From Atrina japonica (lineage: Eukaryota > Mollusca > Bivalvia > Pterioida > Pinnidae), in contig BROG01000266.1 of the NCBI GenBank assembly GCA_030159075.1, forward strand, positions 1 through 64,000: a stretch of 64,000 nucleotides of DNA, given 5' to 3'. The position numbers were made by a program, and so were the translations under genes. The notes beneath the pieces were generated by a model. The model ran no database searches and was not told the origin of the DNA. It was given only the letters and a program-made list of their open reading frames with translations. Position 1 is the first letter of the stretch. Each line of letters starts with the position of its first letter. This document shows, one piece after another, positions 15,401 to 30,400 of the stretch.

Positions 15401-18400
15401 AGAAGGGATGGTCTTTCCTGTCTGGTTCTACTGTAATGATACATACTGTGAATACCTTAATCGCTCACTGGTTTATCAATGATCATTGTATAGGTGATTT
15501 CACAACATACAATTAAAATTGGCCACGTGAGCATCCTCAGGCTTATATAAAGCAATATGAGCTGTCATCAACAGAAATTTTACACAAAGATTTTATGTAA
15601 CATTTTATTGTCTATACATTATTTTTTTTAATTTTGAATTGTGTTTTATACCACACTCAACAATTATTCAGTTATAAGGTGGCGTCCAGTTTTTAATGGC
15701 GGTGGAGAGAACCCGGTTACAATGTACCCAGGAAGAGACCACTGGCCTTCTGCAAGTAAACTGGCAAAGTTTCTCACAAAAATCAGCTTAGGTTCCAGTG
15801 GGGTTTGAACCTGAGCTGATCAGAGCCTTCATGGATCAAAGTGCAGTATACAACCGAAAGATATTTCCAGATGGTCCAAATAACAAATGCAAATGTATTA
15901 TTAGATTGAATCTGTCATCAAAAATTAACTTTCGGTATTTTTTAAAGAGATAACAGCATATCAAGGAAGCACTTGCAATCTGAAAACAGAATTAACTGTA
16001 CAGTCATAACTACATTAAACTCCTCCTCTGTATAAAGGGCACCTGTCTATAAAGGCCATTCAAACATAACCTTTGTTAACTTTTTCTGTCATTAATAAAC
16101 CTCTTTACAAAGGCCACCTGTCTACAATGGCTACTTATGTCTATTCTCCTGAGTGACCTTTATAGACAAATTTGATGTAAGTGCTCAGACATATTTATTT
16201 AATATTCATGCAGAAAAGAATTATGATATGTGATAAATGATGAATGGTTCAGCATCAACAAATATTTGAACATGCATGGTAAAGGTCCTTTGTGTGTTTG
16301 ACCAAGAGGTCACCAGCATACTATGATTATGTCAGAGAAGTAACGTATTGCAATACAGTACAAGATGTAATATATATTTCATCCCTGAATAACTAAATTT
16401 ACATGTTTAAATTGTGATGGATGTATATAATTTAAAATTAAAAATATATTAGAGTGGTTTAGTGTCTATTAGACAATTCAAAAAAATGCCATGCTGTCAG
16501 CTTATTTTGCTTAAATACACTGGTCCTATACAGCGGATATAAATAGAACATACCATGTGTTTACAGAGAGTGGGGGAATCTAGTCCTACAGCGGATATAA
16601 ATAGAACATACCATGTGTTTACAGAGAGTGGGGGAATCTAGTCCTACAGTGGATATAAATAGAACATACCATGTGTTTACAGAGAGTGGGGGAATCTAAC
16701 CCTACAGCGGATATAAATAGTCCTACAGCAGGGATACAAATAAATAGAACATATCATGTGTTTATAGAGAGTGGGGGAATATAGTCCTCTAGTACAAATA
16801 GAACATATCAGCATAGATATAGTAATAGAACATAAATAGAACATATGTGTTTATAGAGAGTGGGGAATCTAGTCCTACAGCAGATATAAATAGAACATAC
16901 CATGTGTTTATAGAGAGTGGGGAATCTAGTACTACAGCAGATATAAATAGAACATACCATGTGTTTATAGAGAGTGGGGAATCTAGTACTACAGCAGATA
17001 TAAATAGAACATACCATGTGTTTATAGAGAGTGGGGAATATACATACATGTGTTTAAAAGTGGGGAATCTAGTACTACAGGGGGAAAACCATGTGTTTAT
17101 AGTTCTACTACAGCAGATATAGACATGTGTTTAGAGAGTGGGGAACATATCATGCAGATGTTTATACCATGTGTTTATAGAGAGTGGGGAATCTAGTACT
17201 ACAGCAGATATAAATAGAACATACCATGTGTTTATATGTTTACTACAGAAAGTGGGGGAATATGTGTTTATAGTGGGGAATCTAGTGCAGATATAAATAG
17301 AACATACCATGTGTTTAAAGAGTGTTAGTACAGAACATACCATGAGAGTGGGGGAAAATAGTCCATACAGAGGAACATATAAAGAGTAGGGGAATATACC
17401 ATAACAGATGTACCATATGTTTACAGAAAGTGGGGAATATTGTCCCATAGTATATAAATAGAACATACCATGTGTTTACAGAGAGTGGGGGAATCTAGTC
17501 CTACAGCGGATATAAATAGAACATACCATGTGTTTACAGAGAGTGGGGGAATCTAGTCCTACAGCAGATATAAGTAGAACATACCATATGTTTACAGTGT
17601 GTATGAAACCCAAGAGTGTGGGAATCTTGTCCTATGGCCGATACAAATCGAGTGTTTACATTAAGTCTTGTCATGCAGTCCGCCAAATTACGACCAACTC
17701 CACCAAATGACTGATCAACATTCCCTGGATATGTGGCACCATTGCTCTGCAAGAAAATCACATATTTTCATTCAAGCATCATTACTGAATTTTCATTTTT
17801 TTTATCACCCCTGTGCATCTAAAGGAAGGGGGGTGCAATTTTTAAAGCTATGCATGATATTTTTTTAGTAAACAGAATAATCACATGTTAGAAATAATCA
17901 TCAGATTTTTTTTAAAGTCTGTGAAAGAAAACTTTGGATTAACATTGAAAAAAGAAATTCTTAATCTGCTAAGGTCAGTTTTTACTGACAACAAATGCAC
18001 ATACATTCACACCATATACATGTAGACACAAACACACACGCACACATTAGAACATACCAGAACATACACACACATCACAACACACACACATACATACACA
18101 CACACATACACAATCCCACAAACACTTATACACATATTTCTTATGCCTGCACACACACAAATATATACATACTGAAAAATTAAATATGCAGGTAATTATG
18201 TACATAAATAAAACTTACCATGAACTCATTGGCATGAATACTTGCATAAAAATCCACAATAGATCCGCCTATCACAACCTGAAACACAAGACAGGATACA
18301 TTATTCTGGCATCTAATATTGAATTTAGTGTTCTGTAAACATTGATGTTTTAATTGACTTTTAATTTTGTGATTTCTTGTTCAAAACATTTCACATGGTG

Positions 18401-21400
18401 ATAATTTATGCAAAAATAAAGAAAAGTAATAGAACATAGGTATACATGTACTTATTTGCAGTGATGAAGTTTGTGTGATGGTGGAGTTTGCAAATCATCT
18501 ATCATATGAATATTAACCAACGTGAATGCCTCAACATCAGTATATACAGGTGGCCTCCATGGCTGAGTGGTTACGGTAGCCCACTTTAAAACATGAAGTC
18601 TATCACCTCTAGTCATTGAGGTGTTAGCATGCCACTGGACATAATTTGATTTTGTGAGAAAGTTTTCCAGTTTTCAAGCAGAATTTTAGTGGCCTCTTCT
18701 TTGGTATACTGTATTCTCACTGTTTTCCCATCTACCACCATAGCCAGTTTTAATTGTGGAGGAGAGAACCCTGTTACAATATTTTAAGCTTCCAGCTCAA
18801 TTCCTCACTGCATGACTACAGGTGAGAGACTTCATGGTTTAAAGCATGATGCTCTAACAACTCAGCCATTGAGGCCGCCTCAAACTTTATAAGTACAGAG
18901 AAATCTCATTATGTTTATATAGGATGAGTCAAAATTCTTGTTATTGGTATGTCAAAGTTGAACGGCCGGTCCTGATTTTTCAACTATATATTTATACTGT
19001 TTTTACTCTGTATATCTCAAAGATTTTCTCTCCAAATTTTGCTCATCTCAAAGTACATGTACCAATATATTTCTGGTCCAAAGTTCCAAAATATTACAGC
19101 ATTGTCACTTGTTATCTAGAAATTACCTTTTGTGATAGGCTTCCAGGCTTGTTCGTATCAAATCCTGTTCGCCCCAAGGTCAATTCGTCCCTGGGACGTT
19201 TCGTGCGGGCTTGTTCGTACCAGAGTAAAATATAGAGCAAGTGTTACTATGATAAAAGAAATTTTTAAAAGTGTTAATTGTTGTCAACTTGATCTTAATT
19301 ATTTCCTGCGGACTTTTGGACAAACCTACATGGCTTTTCTCATTTATGATATAGATCTACATCGATGTTGACGTGAAATCAAATTTATAAATGGCACAAT
19401 TTATCAGGGAATAGCAGAAAACTAATATGTTGTGATTTTCTACAATTTCTTGCTGCATAAATGAGAAATGTGAATATTTACTATAAAAAATAATATATGT
19501 TTCAATAATAAACTAATATATAATTTTAAAAAGTCAGTAGATCTTTGACAACTTTGTTGCAATCAAGGATGGCAATATGATCTTTAAACCTCATTTTAGA
19601 AGTGATATAAAGCCTGATATATTGCTGATTTTAGCTTATTAATCAATTAAATACTCTAACAAAATAATACATCTGTATTCATATAATCGTTATGTTCACT
19701 TTATATATGGCTGGGTATACAGTTTTGGTGCTTTAGAATGTAAATATTCAACCCTCCACTAGACCGAACTTTCTGCCTCGATTTTAAGCAATTTTTTTTT
19801 TTTTTGTAAAATCAGGAATCGCTTAAAACCGGGGCAGAAAGTTCAGCCTACCCCTCCACCTGCCTATCACAATGAATTAAAATACAGTGAAATACACTGG
19901 AATTAAACATCAATTTTCTTTTGTAAAATCATTATTATCATTCTCATTTTCTTATTATTATTCTTTTTCACTTAGTTTTATTTGATTGGTTGAGCAGGCT
20001 TTCCATATTTTCAGAGTAATAATATTTTTTGGTTTTATGTGCTTGCCTCTGGAAAAAATCATTTCAAAGTAGACATGAATTTCAGGCCCTTGTAGATTGA
20101 ATTTCTACCTTGATTTTAAGTTACTTTTTTGCAACATCCCCCCCCCCACCCACACCCACACCCCACCCACCCAAAGAAAAATGTAACTTAATTGGGGGAG
20201 ATATTTAGCCTAAGGCCCGTGGTAAAAAAAATTCTTATATTTGAATATAAAATTTACATTTTTTTTACTTAAAACAATCATGAATTGTTCACTTTTGTTA
20301 TAATTTATAAATTGCATTGTGTTTTTAGCAGTTGTAGATGAAAATGTGGCTATAAAATAGAAAAGAGAGTCAGAGAGAAAGATTCTGATATGGTTTCTGC
20401 CTCGTGTCCGCTTACACCTGATTACTTATATACATGTATATGTATTATTTCAAGTATTGATGTGGGTGATTTTGTGAGCAGATCAGCAGACAGATAAATT
20501 CACATTTTTGGAATTCAAACACTCTCCATGATGAACATGGAATATAAATAAGAAGAATCTTTTCCCAATTCATAAATCTTCAGAAAAATAACTTATATAT
20601 CAACAGATCATATTTATTGACTGACTTTGTAGTTTTCAAATGCAGGTACAGCTTTCATATGATAATTATAAATAACAATCTTGTCCTAGGTTTTTGTATG
20701 TTGGATTATTGTTCTTATATCTTTTTATTTTACTATGTAGTCATAAGTAACTGAGCCAGCCTATCTCAGACAGTAGTGCGCTCGACTCTTGATCGTGAGG
20801 TTGTGAGATCGAGTCCAGCCGGCGGAAGGTTGATTTCCCGTCCTTCTGATGAGACAGTAAAAATCGAGGTCCTGTGTCGCAGTAGGTGTTGGCACGTTAA
20901 AGAACCCTCACTGTTCAATGGCTGTAAGTGCCAAGCATAGGCCAAAATTTGAAGCCCTTCAACAGCATTTGGTGACATCTCCATATGAGTGAAAGGTTCT
21001 TGAGTGGGACATTAAACAACAACAAACAAACATAAGTAACTTGTTTTACAATTGATTTCAAATACTGTGATACAGATACAACACATAAGATATACAGATG
21101 TTGATCTTTATTGGTTTATAGTGGAAACACAATCAGGCAGATCTGTTTACATATACATATAAATCTGAATTAACACACAAAAATAATATAATATTTTAAA
21201 TATATCTAGAATATATTTCTAAAAACAAAATGTAAAATAACAGCAAGTAAATTACAATAAGTATCAAATATTTATAAAATATTTTAATTTATTCACTTTC
21301 ACAGGATATTAAACATATTTTACTATACATCTAAAAATAACTATTTTTTCAAACTTTTGAACTATGAAAATAGTTTGATTCAGTGGTAATTAATAGACAA

Positions 21401-24400
21401 ATATAATGTCTACATATGGTACACTGTTTTGTATAAACAATGGAAGACTCCACAGTAGCAGATTACAACAACAAATGTGATCCCTAGCATTTATGTTGTT
21501 TGCAATTATATAACCAGGATCTGCTGAAGTAAACAAAGGGTTGTTATTTTACCTATAAATCATAATATATACACAGATGAAGTCATTGATTGATTGATTG
21601 ATGATTTTCACCTGAAGTACCACCCGTACAAATCATATTTTATACCTATTACATCACAGAATTTTTACATGTAAATTTATATATATATATAAATATATAT
21701 AAATCACATGAAAATATACATAAATTTTATCCTTATCATAATACAATCGGCAATATAAATGTATATATCAGCCACGACAAATAGAAAGGGCCCTTATGGC
21801 AGTCTACATCATAGATAGTAAAATGATGTCAAAGTTTGGAAAATGAATTCATCAACATTACATGTGGATTGATTTTGAGAAAGCAACAAATTTTTACTGC
21901 ATATATCTATTTGGGGTAGCTAAGGATGATCCCCTATTAAGGAATTCTCATAGATGTACATGTATATGTGCAAACCTTAAAATTCTTTCTTTTTCCACTG
22001 AATATATCCAAAATGTACTAATTTAAAGCAAAAAAGGCAGGTGCTATCCATATCATTTAATGTTTTACATTGATGTGACGTTGATGTGTAATATCCTTAT
22101 AAAGTTGTACAAAAGGAAATCAATGAATTCATATATGACACCATCGATTTTGACATATTAACTTAATTTTGGGTATTGACTGATACAAAACTGATTTTAT
22201 TTTTGTCAATATTATTATTCATATTAGATTTCAGTAAATTCAGCTTAGTAGTATACCGTCACCCCACCTTGTTTTTCCCCAAAATTTGTGCCAATACTCA
22301 ATATAAAGTACAATGGTGAAAGAAGAATGTATGCAAAACTAGTTTAACAATTTTTTTTTATTAATACAAGATAATGTATGTTGTTTAAACATAAGAAATA
22401 AATATCGTTCCATATTAGATTTTAGTATATACAGTTTTTAGTAGTACCCCACCTTGTTTTTTACCAAAATTTGTGTCAATACACAATATAAAGAGCAATG
22501 GTAAAATAAGTCTATGTGTAAAATTAGTCTGACAGGTTTCTTAATATAATTTGTTATACGCTGTTTAAAAAACAGAAATAAATATCTACCCATGTTAATT
22601 TTCAGTATACATGGCTAAGTAATACCCCCTTTTTAGAGAAATAGTATTGGCACATTGCCAATACTAGATATAAAGAGCAAAATCTTGAAATATCTTTGTT
22701 TTGACCAATCAGTGGCCTTTATTTTGTTACCATAGCAACTGACACTTTCATAACATCCACTATTGAATTTGTAGTATGAAAATACCCCTAATTACCATTT
22801 TTCATGAAAATATGACAATATCAAAATTTTGACCATCACAGGCTTTTATTGTTACCTGTTCTGTAACATCTGCTATTGACTTCATCTTACCAAAATACCT
22901 ATAACTGCTATTTTTCATTTAAAAGATATCATTGAAATACCTCTTTCAAATTATTTTCAGCAAAATCTGACAAAATCAAAATTGTTGTACTTCAAGAGTT
23001 ATCTCCCTTTTTGTATCTATGACTTAGTAAAACAGTAGATCATCCTTAGCACACGTTTGAAAAAAAAATATTGGGTAAAATTGCATAGAATTTTTATACG
23101 AAGACTTAGTATTTATCATGATAAAAGTTGATAATTTAAAATCGATTAAGACACAGATAAGAGGCAGTGGTCAATCCAAGATTTAAAAAAGATGAACAAA
23201 AAACTATGGCACATATTCTGACTGGACAAGATGTTTCAATGGTTTTCACTCAATATAGCCTAATGAATAGGTATATGTATTTGTTGGTTTGAAATAAGCT
23301 TAAACTAGTGCAACAGTTAAGAATGAATTTCAATCAGCAAATATTTATTCCCTTCTCATAAAAACTAGCAAATAGAAAATTAAGTAATATCAACTCTTTT
23401 ACCAAATCGGGAAAATTAAATGGATATTCTAAACTGTAAAACAGTACAATACAATTCCGACAGCGAATTTGACATTTAATATTGATATCGCATGTTCTGT
23501 TTATGTATTTAGATATCACATGTTTTTATATAATACATATAATTTCATATAATATCAATTTCTTATGTTTTCAAACCACTGGTTATTCTAAAATCTTTTT
23601 TTTTCTAAATGAGTGGCGATCGGGTGCGCTACAGTAATATCGGATAATAATAAGAACTGGTATTCTGTTTTGCATTATTCACATTATGAATTCGATTTGG
23701 TGCGAACGTGAATCGCTAATAATGAGGTATAATACTCAAATATACATATTCTTAATGATGTACCTTATATTCAGGATCGAACTTGGTACTTTTGATTACA
23801 TGTAGGTGGCCGTAGTATAGGGCCTAATATGAGTTATTTTTGATGAGGTCGAAAAGGAAAGATACCAATTTTAAAAAAAACTTTTGGAAATGGATTAAAC
23901 CCTCAAATATACCCAATTAAATATCTTCATAATTTTTTTGTTGTCAATGAAATTCAACCCACTTTCTCATGCTAATTTCGTGGCAAACGAGTAGCCATGC
24001 ACTTAAATTTTAATATGACACATATGTTACATTAACGTTTTACAATTCAAGGAATACCCCCTGTATAGTCAGTACACAGTTTCCCTAAACGTGGAAAACT
24101 GCCCTGGGATAGAATTTCCCCTCTTGTCTCCAGATTTCAAAACAGAAAATAGATGTGCGTCCAGGTAAAGTAAAAAAGAAAAATGTGTGACTTGACAGTC
24201 AGTGTCGTAGGAAGCAAATCAAAAGAGGGGGGAATATGAAAATGTTTTCCCCGATAAAAAATGTTTTTATTTGCACTTCGATTATGCAATAAACATTTAC
24301 AACAATGGTGGGTCAACTTTCAGGGGGGGGGGGGGCTTTGCTGCTTGTCTGTTATGCAACTAGAGGCAGGAACCAAGAATTTAAATTCAGAGGGTGCAGA

Positions 24401-27400
24401 CTAAGAATACATGTATGTCCGCCCAGCAGAGGGATGCACAAATTTTGGGGAAATTTATTTCATTAAATTTCAAACTTTTTTATAATTTCAGATTTTAGGG
24501 GGCAGATTCTTGCTGCACTCCATCCTGAATCCTCCCTAGCAACTTATATGTGTTGGATTATTTGTAAGGCAATAGGCCTATTTTGTTAGGGGATCACCAT
24601 TTTCCCCCTGGTCCAGAAATATTCAATTCTAAAGGCCCAGGGAATTAATTATCACATTGCGACTCGCTTTTTATCTTAAATAGTGCATTAAATTGACAGA
24701 CTTATCATTTACCCCCAAAAAAATAAATTTCAGCAAACACAAATGAATGAGCATGATAAGGGAGTCCAGTATATTTTTGATTTTTCTAAATTTTGCATGT
24801 ATGTAAAAAGGAGCACCTGGCCCCAACCCCTGTTTCTACGCCTATGACAGTTGCATGAATATATTTAGATAATGACTAGATTGCAAATGATATGAAACTT
24901 TTCATTACGTTACATAATTCTTACATATTTTGAAAGTGGCTAAAATGGCTAAAATTCTTTAAATTTGGGGATTTACTTCAGCATTTACTTTACTCACCCG
25001 ACATAGTTTCAGACCAAATTGTACCATCAATTTATCAAAAAAATCACAAAATAAATCATGGATAATTTGGTATGTGAACAACCCAGGCTGTATAAATTTA
25101 ATTTAAACCACCTGTCAAATGGTATTTTATGGCATTTTTGTATTTATAGATTTACAGTAGACAGTGACCGTCAATCACATCTTTAAAAATAAATCTGACT
25201 TTACATCGATACAGCGCTTTCCGGTTCTATCTGTAGTGATTAGTGATATCAATTTTGGCATATGTGTTTTATTTATTTCATATGAGTTTGTGGATTCTAA
25301 ATTCCTGTCTTTCAAGTTGTTTTCCTAAGTTTTGTGGTCATTTGTTTTACTCTTCTCTCATTGTGTCATTTCTAAAGAAGCAATGTAAATTTTTACAATA
25401 CCTCTCTCTCTTTCTCTCTCTCTGTTATTTTTTCACAGGGGTTTGACGTGTGTTTACCAAATATTTTAATGCGTTGAACACTCAGAAAAAAATAAAACTT
25501 TATAAAACAATTCTATCTATGTTCACTACAGCATTTAACACCACTTGAAAACAGAAAATTGGGTGAAATACACAACAAAAAGCAGTTAACATTTAGGAGG
25601 TGGTATCAACTTGATTAGCACCCATTCCGAGTTTGATTTGATGTCAATTTAATACAGATTTAATGTGAAATATGTTTTCTTAAGAAAGATAAAATCCCCT
25701 TTATGCAAAATAAAAACGATATACCGGTATTGTGTATTTAAATTAGCGCACTCATATTTTAGCACTCTAAGGGGGTATAGACTTGTTAGCGCAATCTTAA
25801 ATTCGCGCAATTAATTTTATTAGCTTTGTCATGTATACAGAATGACAGGATGGAGTAATTTTAGGGCTGCCCTTGAATTAGCACAATGACTTGAGCGCGA
25901 AAGGTGCTAATATTAAAATACCGCTAAAATAAGTAAACGTAGAGTATTTTGATGCTATTTCGCATTCTTCAATGTTGAAATATACCTACATAAAAAGAAT
26001 GTCAACATTGTATCGAACGTTATGCTTTGTGGCGTCTTTGTCTTACGTAATTGCTTTTCAAGCCCGACGTCAAAAGTCTGACATCACTTTTTAAAAGTTA
26101 TATTTCTCTGTTATTTTAACGAATACTGACCTGAGAAATTCACGATGAATACAGATTTCCCTGCACGTCAAAGTGATATAAAAATCACAAAATGTGGAAA
26201 AATTGCCATAAGGGCTCTTTCTATTTGACGCGGCCCATACAGAGCTTAACTTGGGCTTTATATATCCCTGATACAGTTCTTTTAAAAGATCCAAGCATTG
26301 ATTGGGGGGTTACTTCCCCTTGGAAATCATTTGTACTCGGCAATGTTGTAGTCAGTGAGTGCGTGTCTGAAAACATGAAATATAATTTTTAATTTAGTAT
26401 TCATTTAACTAGATATATCACACTAATTATTAAACACACAAGACATAAATATTTTTTATTCTGGTTAATTGAGTGCAAAATAGAATCTACGAGCGATATG
26501 TCAGTTTTGACATGGGTCTACCGGTCCAGAAAATCTCATTAGAATTTGTTTAACTTATTTATGGTTTAAACTGATTTCTAGTGTTTAAAAAGCAATTGTA
26601 GTATTTTCAAAATATTTCTGCTGAAAAAAAAAATCAATTTTGTAACATAAGTGACAACTAATCTGATCTGAAAGTCATATGGATTTTGTCAGTAAAATGT
26701 ACCAATTTCTAACAAATTACCAATGGAAATAAAATATGCACATATAAAATATATCATAGAACATTCATTGCATTGTCTTTTGTATCCATATATTTAATTA
26801 TAAACATTTACACAGATATGTGTTGATTAAAAAGTGGTACGAAATTACCCAGATGGGAGGGGGGGGGGCTTCCCAGTGTACGAAATTGTATGCAGGGAAA
26901 AATGTAGGCCCCTTGCTATCTGTACGGAAATTCCTGTTACCAACAAGACAGTACAAAATTTATAAACAACCTAGGTTCAGTTCAGTTGGTGATCTACACT
27001 GATAACTATAAAACTTAAATACATGTACTTAGCGCAAATGATTCAAATTTCTTTAAATGCATTCAGCATTCTTTAAATCATCACACTCGGTCTACAAAAG
27101 CTGGTGCATGCAACGATGTGATTGAAATTGAAGCTACATCACATGTACATTTCAATTTGGTGAGTTTTTTTATCAGAATTATCAAAGTTTGTATTTTTTT
27201 TTTTATTTTCTATGACTATTATTTATTAGTACATGTATGTGTGTTTGTGTGTACAAAAAAGCTTAGGTACGAACAAGCCCGGTACAAACAAGCCCTGGTA
27301 CGAAAAAGCCTGATACCCTGTGATAGGAGGTTTACTTTTTGTGCGTGAAAAGCATTGTAATTAAATACTTATTTACCTGCAAAACACAGAACCATCAACT

Positions 27401-30400
27401 CAGGTTAACTAGTCAAGGTGAAAGGTTAACTTATGCAGTGGAACCTCTCCTAAAGACCACCTCCCTTAGGAGACCACCTCGTAATACGGACCACAAGTTT
27501 TCAAGTCTCTTGATAAATATTTGATAAGTACAAAACCTCACTTAAGAGACCGCCTCACTAATCAGACCACTTTCAGTCAGTCAGTTAGGTCGTCTTAATA
27601 GTGAGGTTCCACTGTAACACCTCACTAATCAGACCACTTTCAGTCAGTCAGTTAGGTCGTCTTAATAGTGAGGTTCCACTGTAACACCTCACTAATCAGA
27701 CCACTTTCAGTCAGTCAGTTAGGTCGTCTTAATAGTGAGGTTCCACTGTAACACCTCACTAATCAGACCACTTTCAGTCAGTCAGTTAGGTCGTCTTAAT
27801 AGTGAGGTTCCACTGTAACACCTCACTAATCAGACCACTTTCAGTCAGTCAGTTAGGTCGTCTTAATAGTGAGGTTCCACTGTAACACCTCACTAATCAG
27901 ACCACTTTCAGTCAGTCAGTTAGGTCGTCTTAATAGTGAGGTTCCACTGTAACACCTCACTAATCAGACCACTTTCAGTCAGTCAGTTAGGTCGTCTTAA
28001 TAGTGAGGTTCCACTGTAACACCTCACTAATCAGACCACTTTGAGTCAGTCAGTTAGGTCGTCTTAATAGTGAGGTTCCACTGTAACACCTCACTAATCA
28101 GACCACTTTCAGTCAGTCAGTTAGGTCGTCTTAATAGTGAGGTTCCACTGTAACACCTCACTAATCAGACCACTTTCAGTCAGTCAGTTAGGTCGTCTTA
28201 ATAGTGAGGTTCCACTGTAACACCTCACTAATCAGACCACTTTCAGTCAGTCAGTTAGGTCGTCTTAATAGTGAGGTTCCACTGTAACACCTCACTAATC
28301 AGACCACTTTCAGTCAGTCAGTTAGGTCGTCTTAATAGTGAGGTTCCACTGTAACACCTCACTAATCAGACCACTTTCAGTCAGTCAGTTAGGTCGTCTT
28401 AATAGTGAGGTTCCACTAAAAAATTGCTTTAATCCAATTCAAATTAAGCCGTATCCTGATTAGGTTTATTCATTGTCCAATAAGAATAGAAAAAAGATGT
28501 GAATTGAAAATTTTGATTATTTCAAATTTCAGATATCTCGAAGTAAATGGGGCGGGACCGTGAATTTCGAGATAACGAGATTCCACTGTATCTTTTAAAG
28601 GTTATGATACACAAAGTAGGCATCAAGTATCATACCTGCTACAAGTCAGTTAAATCACTTTCTAATAACACTTTGTCAATTGATAAACAAAAAGACAAAT
28701 AAAGAGACAAACATACATATAATTACATGTAGGTCAAGGGCCACATTAACCCTTTCAACCCTACAGACCATAATAGACTGGTCTAAACTATGAAAAAGAG
28801 CATACCATCTAGGTATTAGGGGTGAAAGGGTTAATTACGATTTACTGATAAAATCTGAGAGTTATACCAGACTTGGAATAAAAGTAAAAATAAAATGCCT
28901 TGATTTGAGTAATTATTTAACTCATCAACGAGGGCGGTCACATTTAGTCTCACCCGGGTCAATAAATAATGTGGTCTACGGTCATACCGATAGTTGTTGA
29001 ATTTCACGGGGAGAAAATTTCACATTTTTCTGAAAGGGACTTATTCATGGGGAGAAAATTTCACAGTTTTCTAAAAGGGACTTATTCACGGGGAGAAAAT
29101 TTCACACAAAACAAACAAGAAATTGTGTTATGACTGTTTAACGAGTATACTGTATAGAATTTTGAAGTAAATCTTATAAAGATTCTGTGATTTTTGTATA
29201 TGATATCTGTTTATATATCAACAAATCTTTATCGGCAATAACTTTTATAATTTGGATTGGTTATATACTGTCTTTTAATTTCTCATAGGTATAGGTATAA
29301 TATTCATGGATATTTAATTTCACGATATTTGCTTTGACCGCGAATATAGTGACATAAAATCCTCGGTGAATAAAAGCAACTATACAGTAATTCAGGAGTT
29401 GACATTGCATGTCACACCCCTGAATTTTGACAGTCGACTTAACCATTCTTTGAAATGGGCAGGTCCAAATGTTATTTCAGGGGGTGATGTGTATATTCAT
29501 GGCACTGGATAAAGGTTACCATAAATGGAATACATTGTAAATGACAACATCAAGTTACAGCCTTGGCAAGCTGCCTTACAACTTTTTTTCTTCAAAATCC
29601 TATTCATGGTTCATACAGTCAATGAAAAAGATTTTTCAAGCACTTTTCCAGGACTTTTCATAGTGTTTTTCAAGCACTTTTCAGGACTTTTCAAAGTGTT
29701 TTTCAAGCACTTTTCCAGGACTTTTCATAGTGTTTTTCAAGCACTTTTCCAGGACTTTTCATAGTGTTTTTCAAGCACATTTTTCAAGCACTTTCAATGG
29801 GTATGTTTAAGCTATCAAGACCTTGCAAGCCAAAACAAAGTGAAAAAGAAAAAAAAAAACACTGACAGCTAAGTTCTTTCACATTTCAATGGTGGTCCTC
29901 AAAATATTGCTTAGAGTTTTAGTAAACACTGAAGAGATCCATCTATACGGCATCATAAAATTGATTTTCTCAAATTGTATACTAGGTGAAGCATCTGTAT
30001 GGTCAAACTATTAATTTTTCCTTGTTATAAAAAAGTCTTTCTTTAGTGACGATAAACATGCAAGAGTTAGAATTCCAGAACTCCAGTGAAATAAATCAAG
30101 GATTTTGGATTAAATTCAAGCACTTTTCAAGGGTATTTTCGTTTTTAAGCACTTTTCAAGGACTAATTCAATATTCAAGCACTTCTCAAGGTCTGTGCGA
30201 ACCCTGCTATTACCGTAGATTATATTATGAACTAGGGCAAGGCCTTGAAGCAAGCATAGCCTTATCATTATAACATCATAATGTAACAGTAAATGCATTG
30301 GGTTAGGAAAACCACATGGTTATATATTGATGCAGACAGCATTTTAGACCCAATGTATGTACAGTTCATTTTCTACCCCTTACCATAAAGTGCTAGATTC

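Larger units (their letters stand above)
14314..17584 (-). other. Intron 12
   Basis: Contains a family A SINE (14434-14775), family B SINEs (14835-15075 plus; 15634-15835 minus), a MITE (15267-15434), a related pair of 'aaaggccacctgtctac' repeats (16015-16160) and the 58-bp minisatellite (16526-17584). Confidence 0.85.

Noticed and set aside
16789..17466. Several 70-110 codon frames on both strands
   Set aside because: They follow the 58-bp minisatellite; the repeated peptide is only an echo of the exon 12 end.
27553..28416. Regular 67-bp repeats as a possible CRISPR array
   Set aside because: Units are contiguous with no unique spacers, in a eukaryotic intron; a tandem minisatellite.
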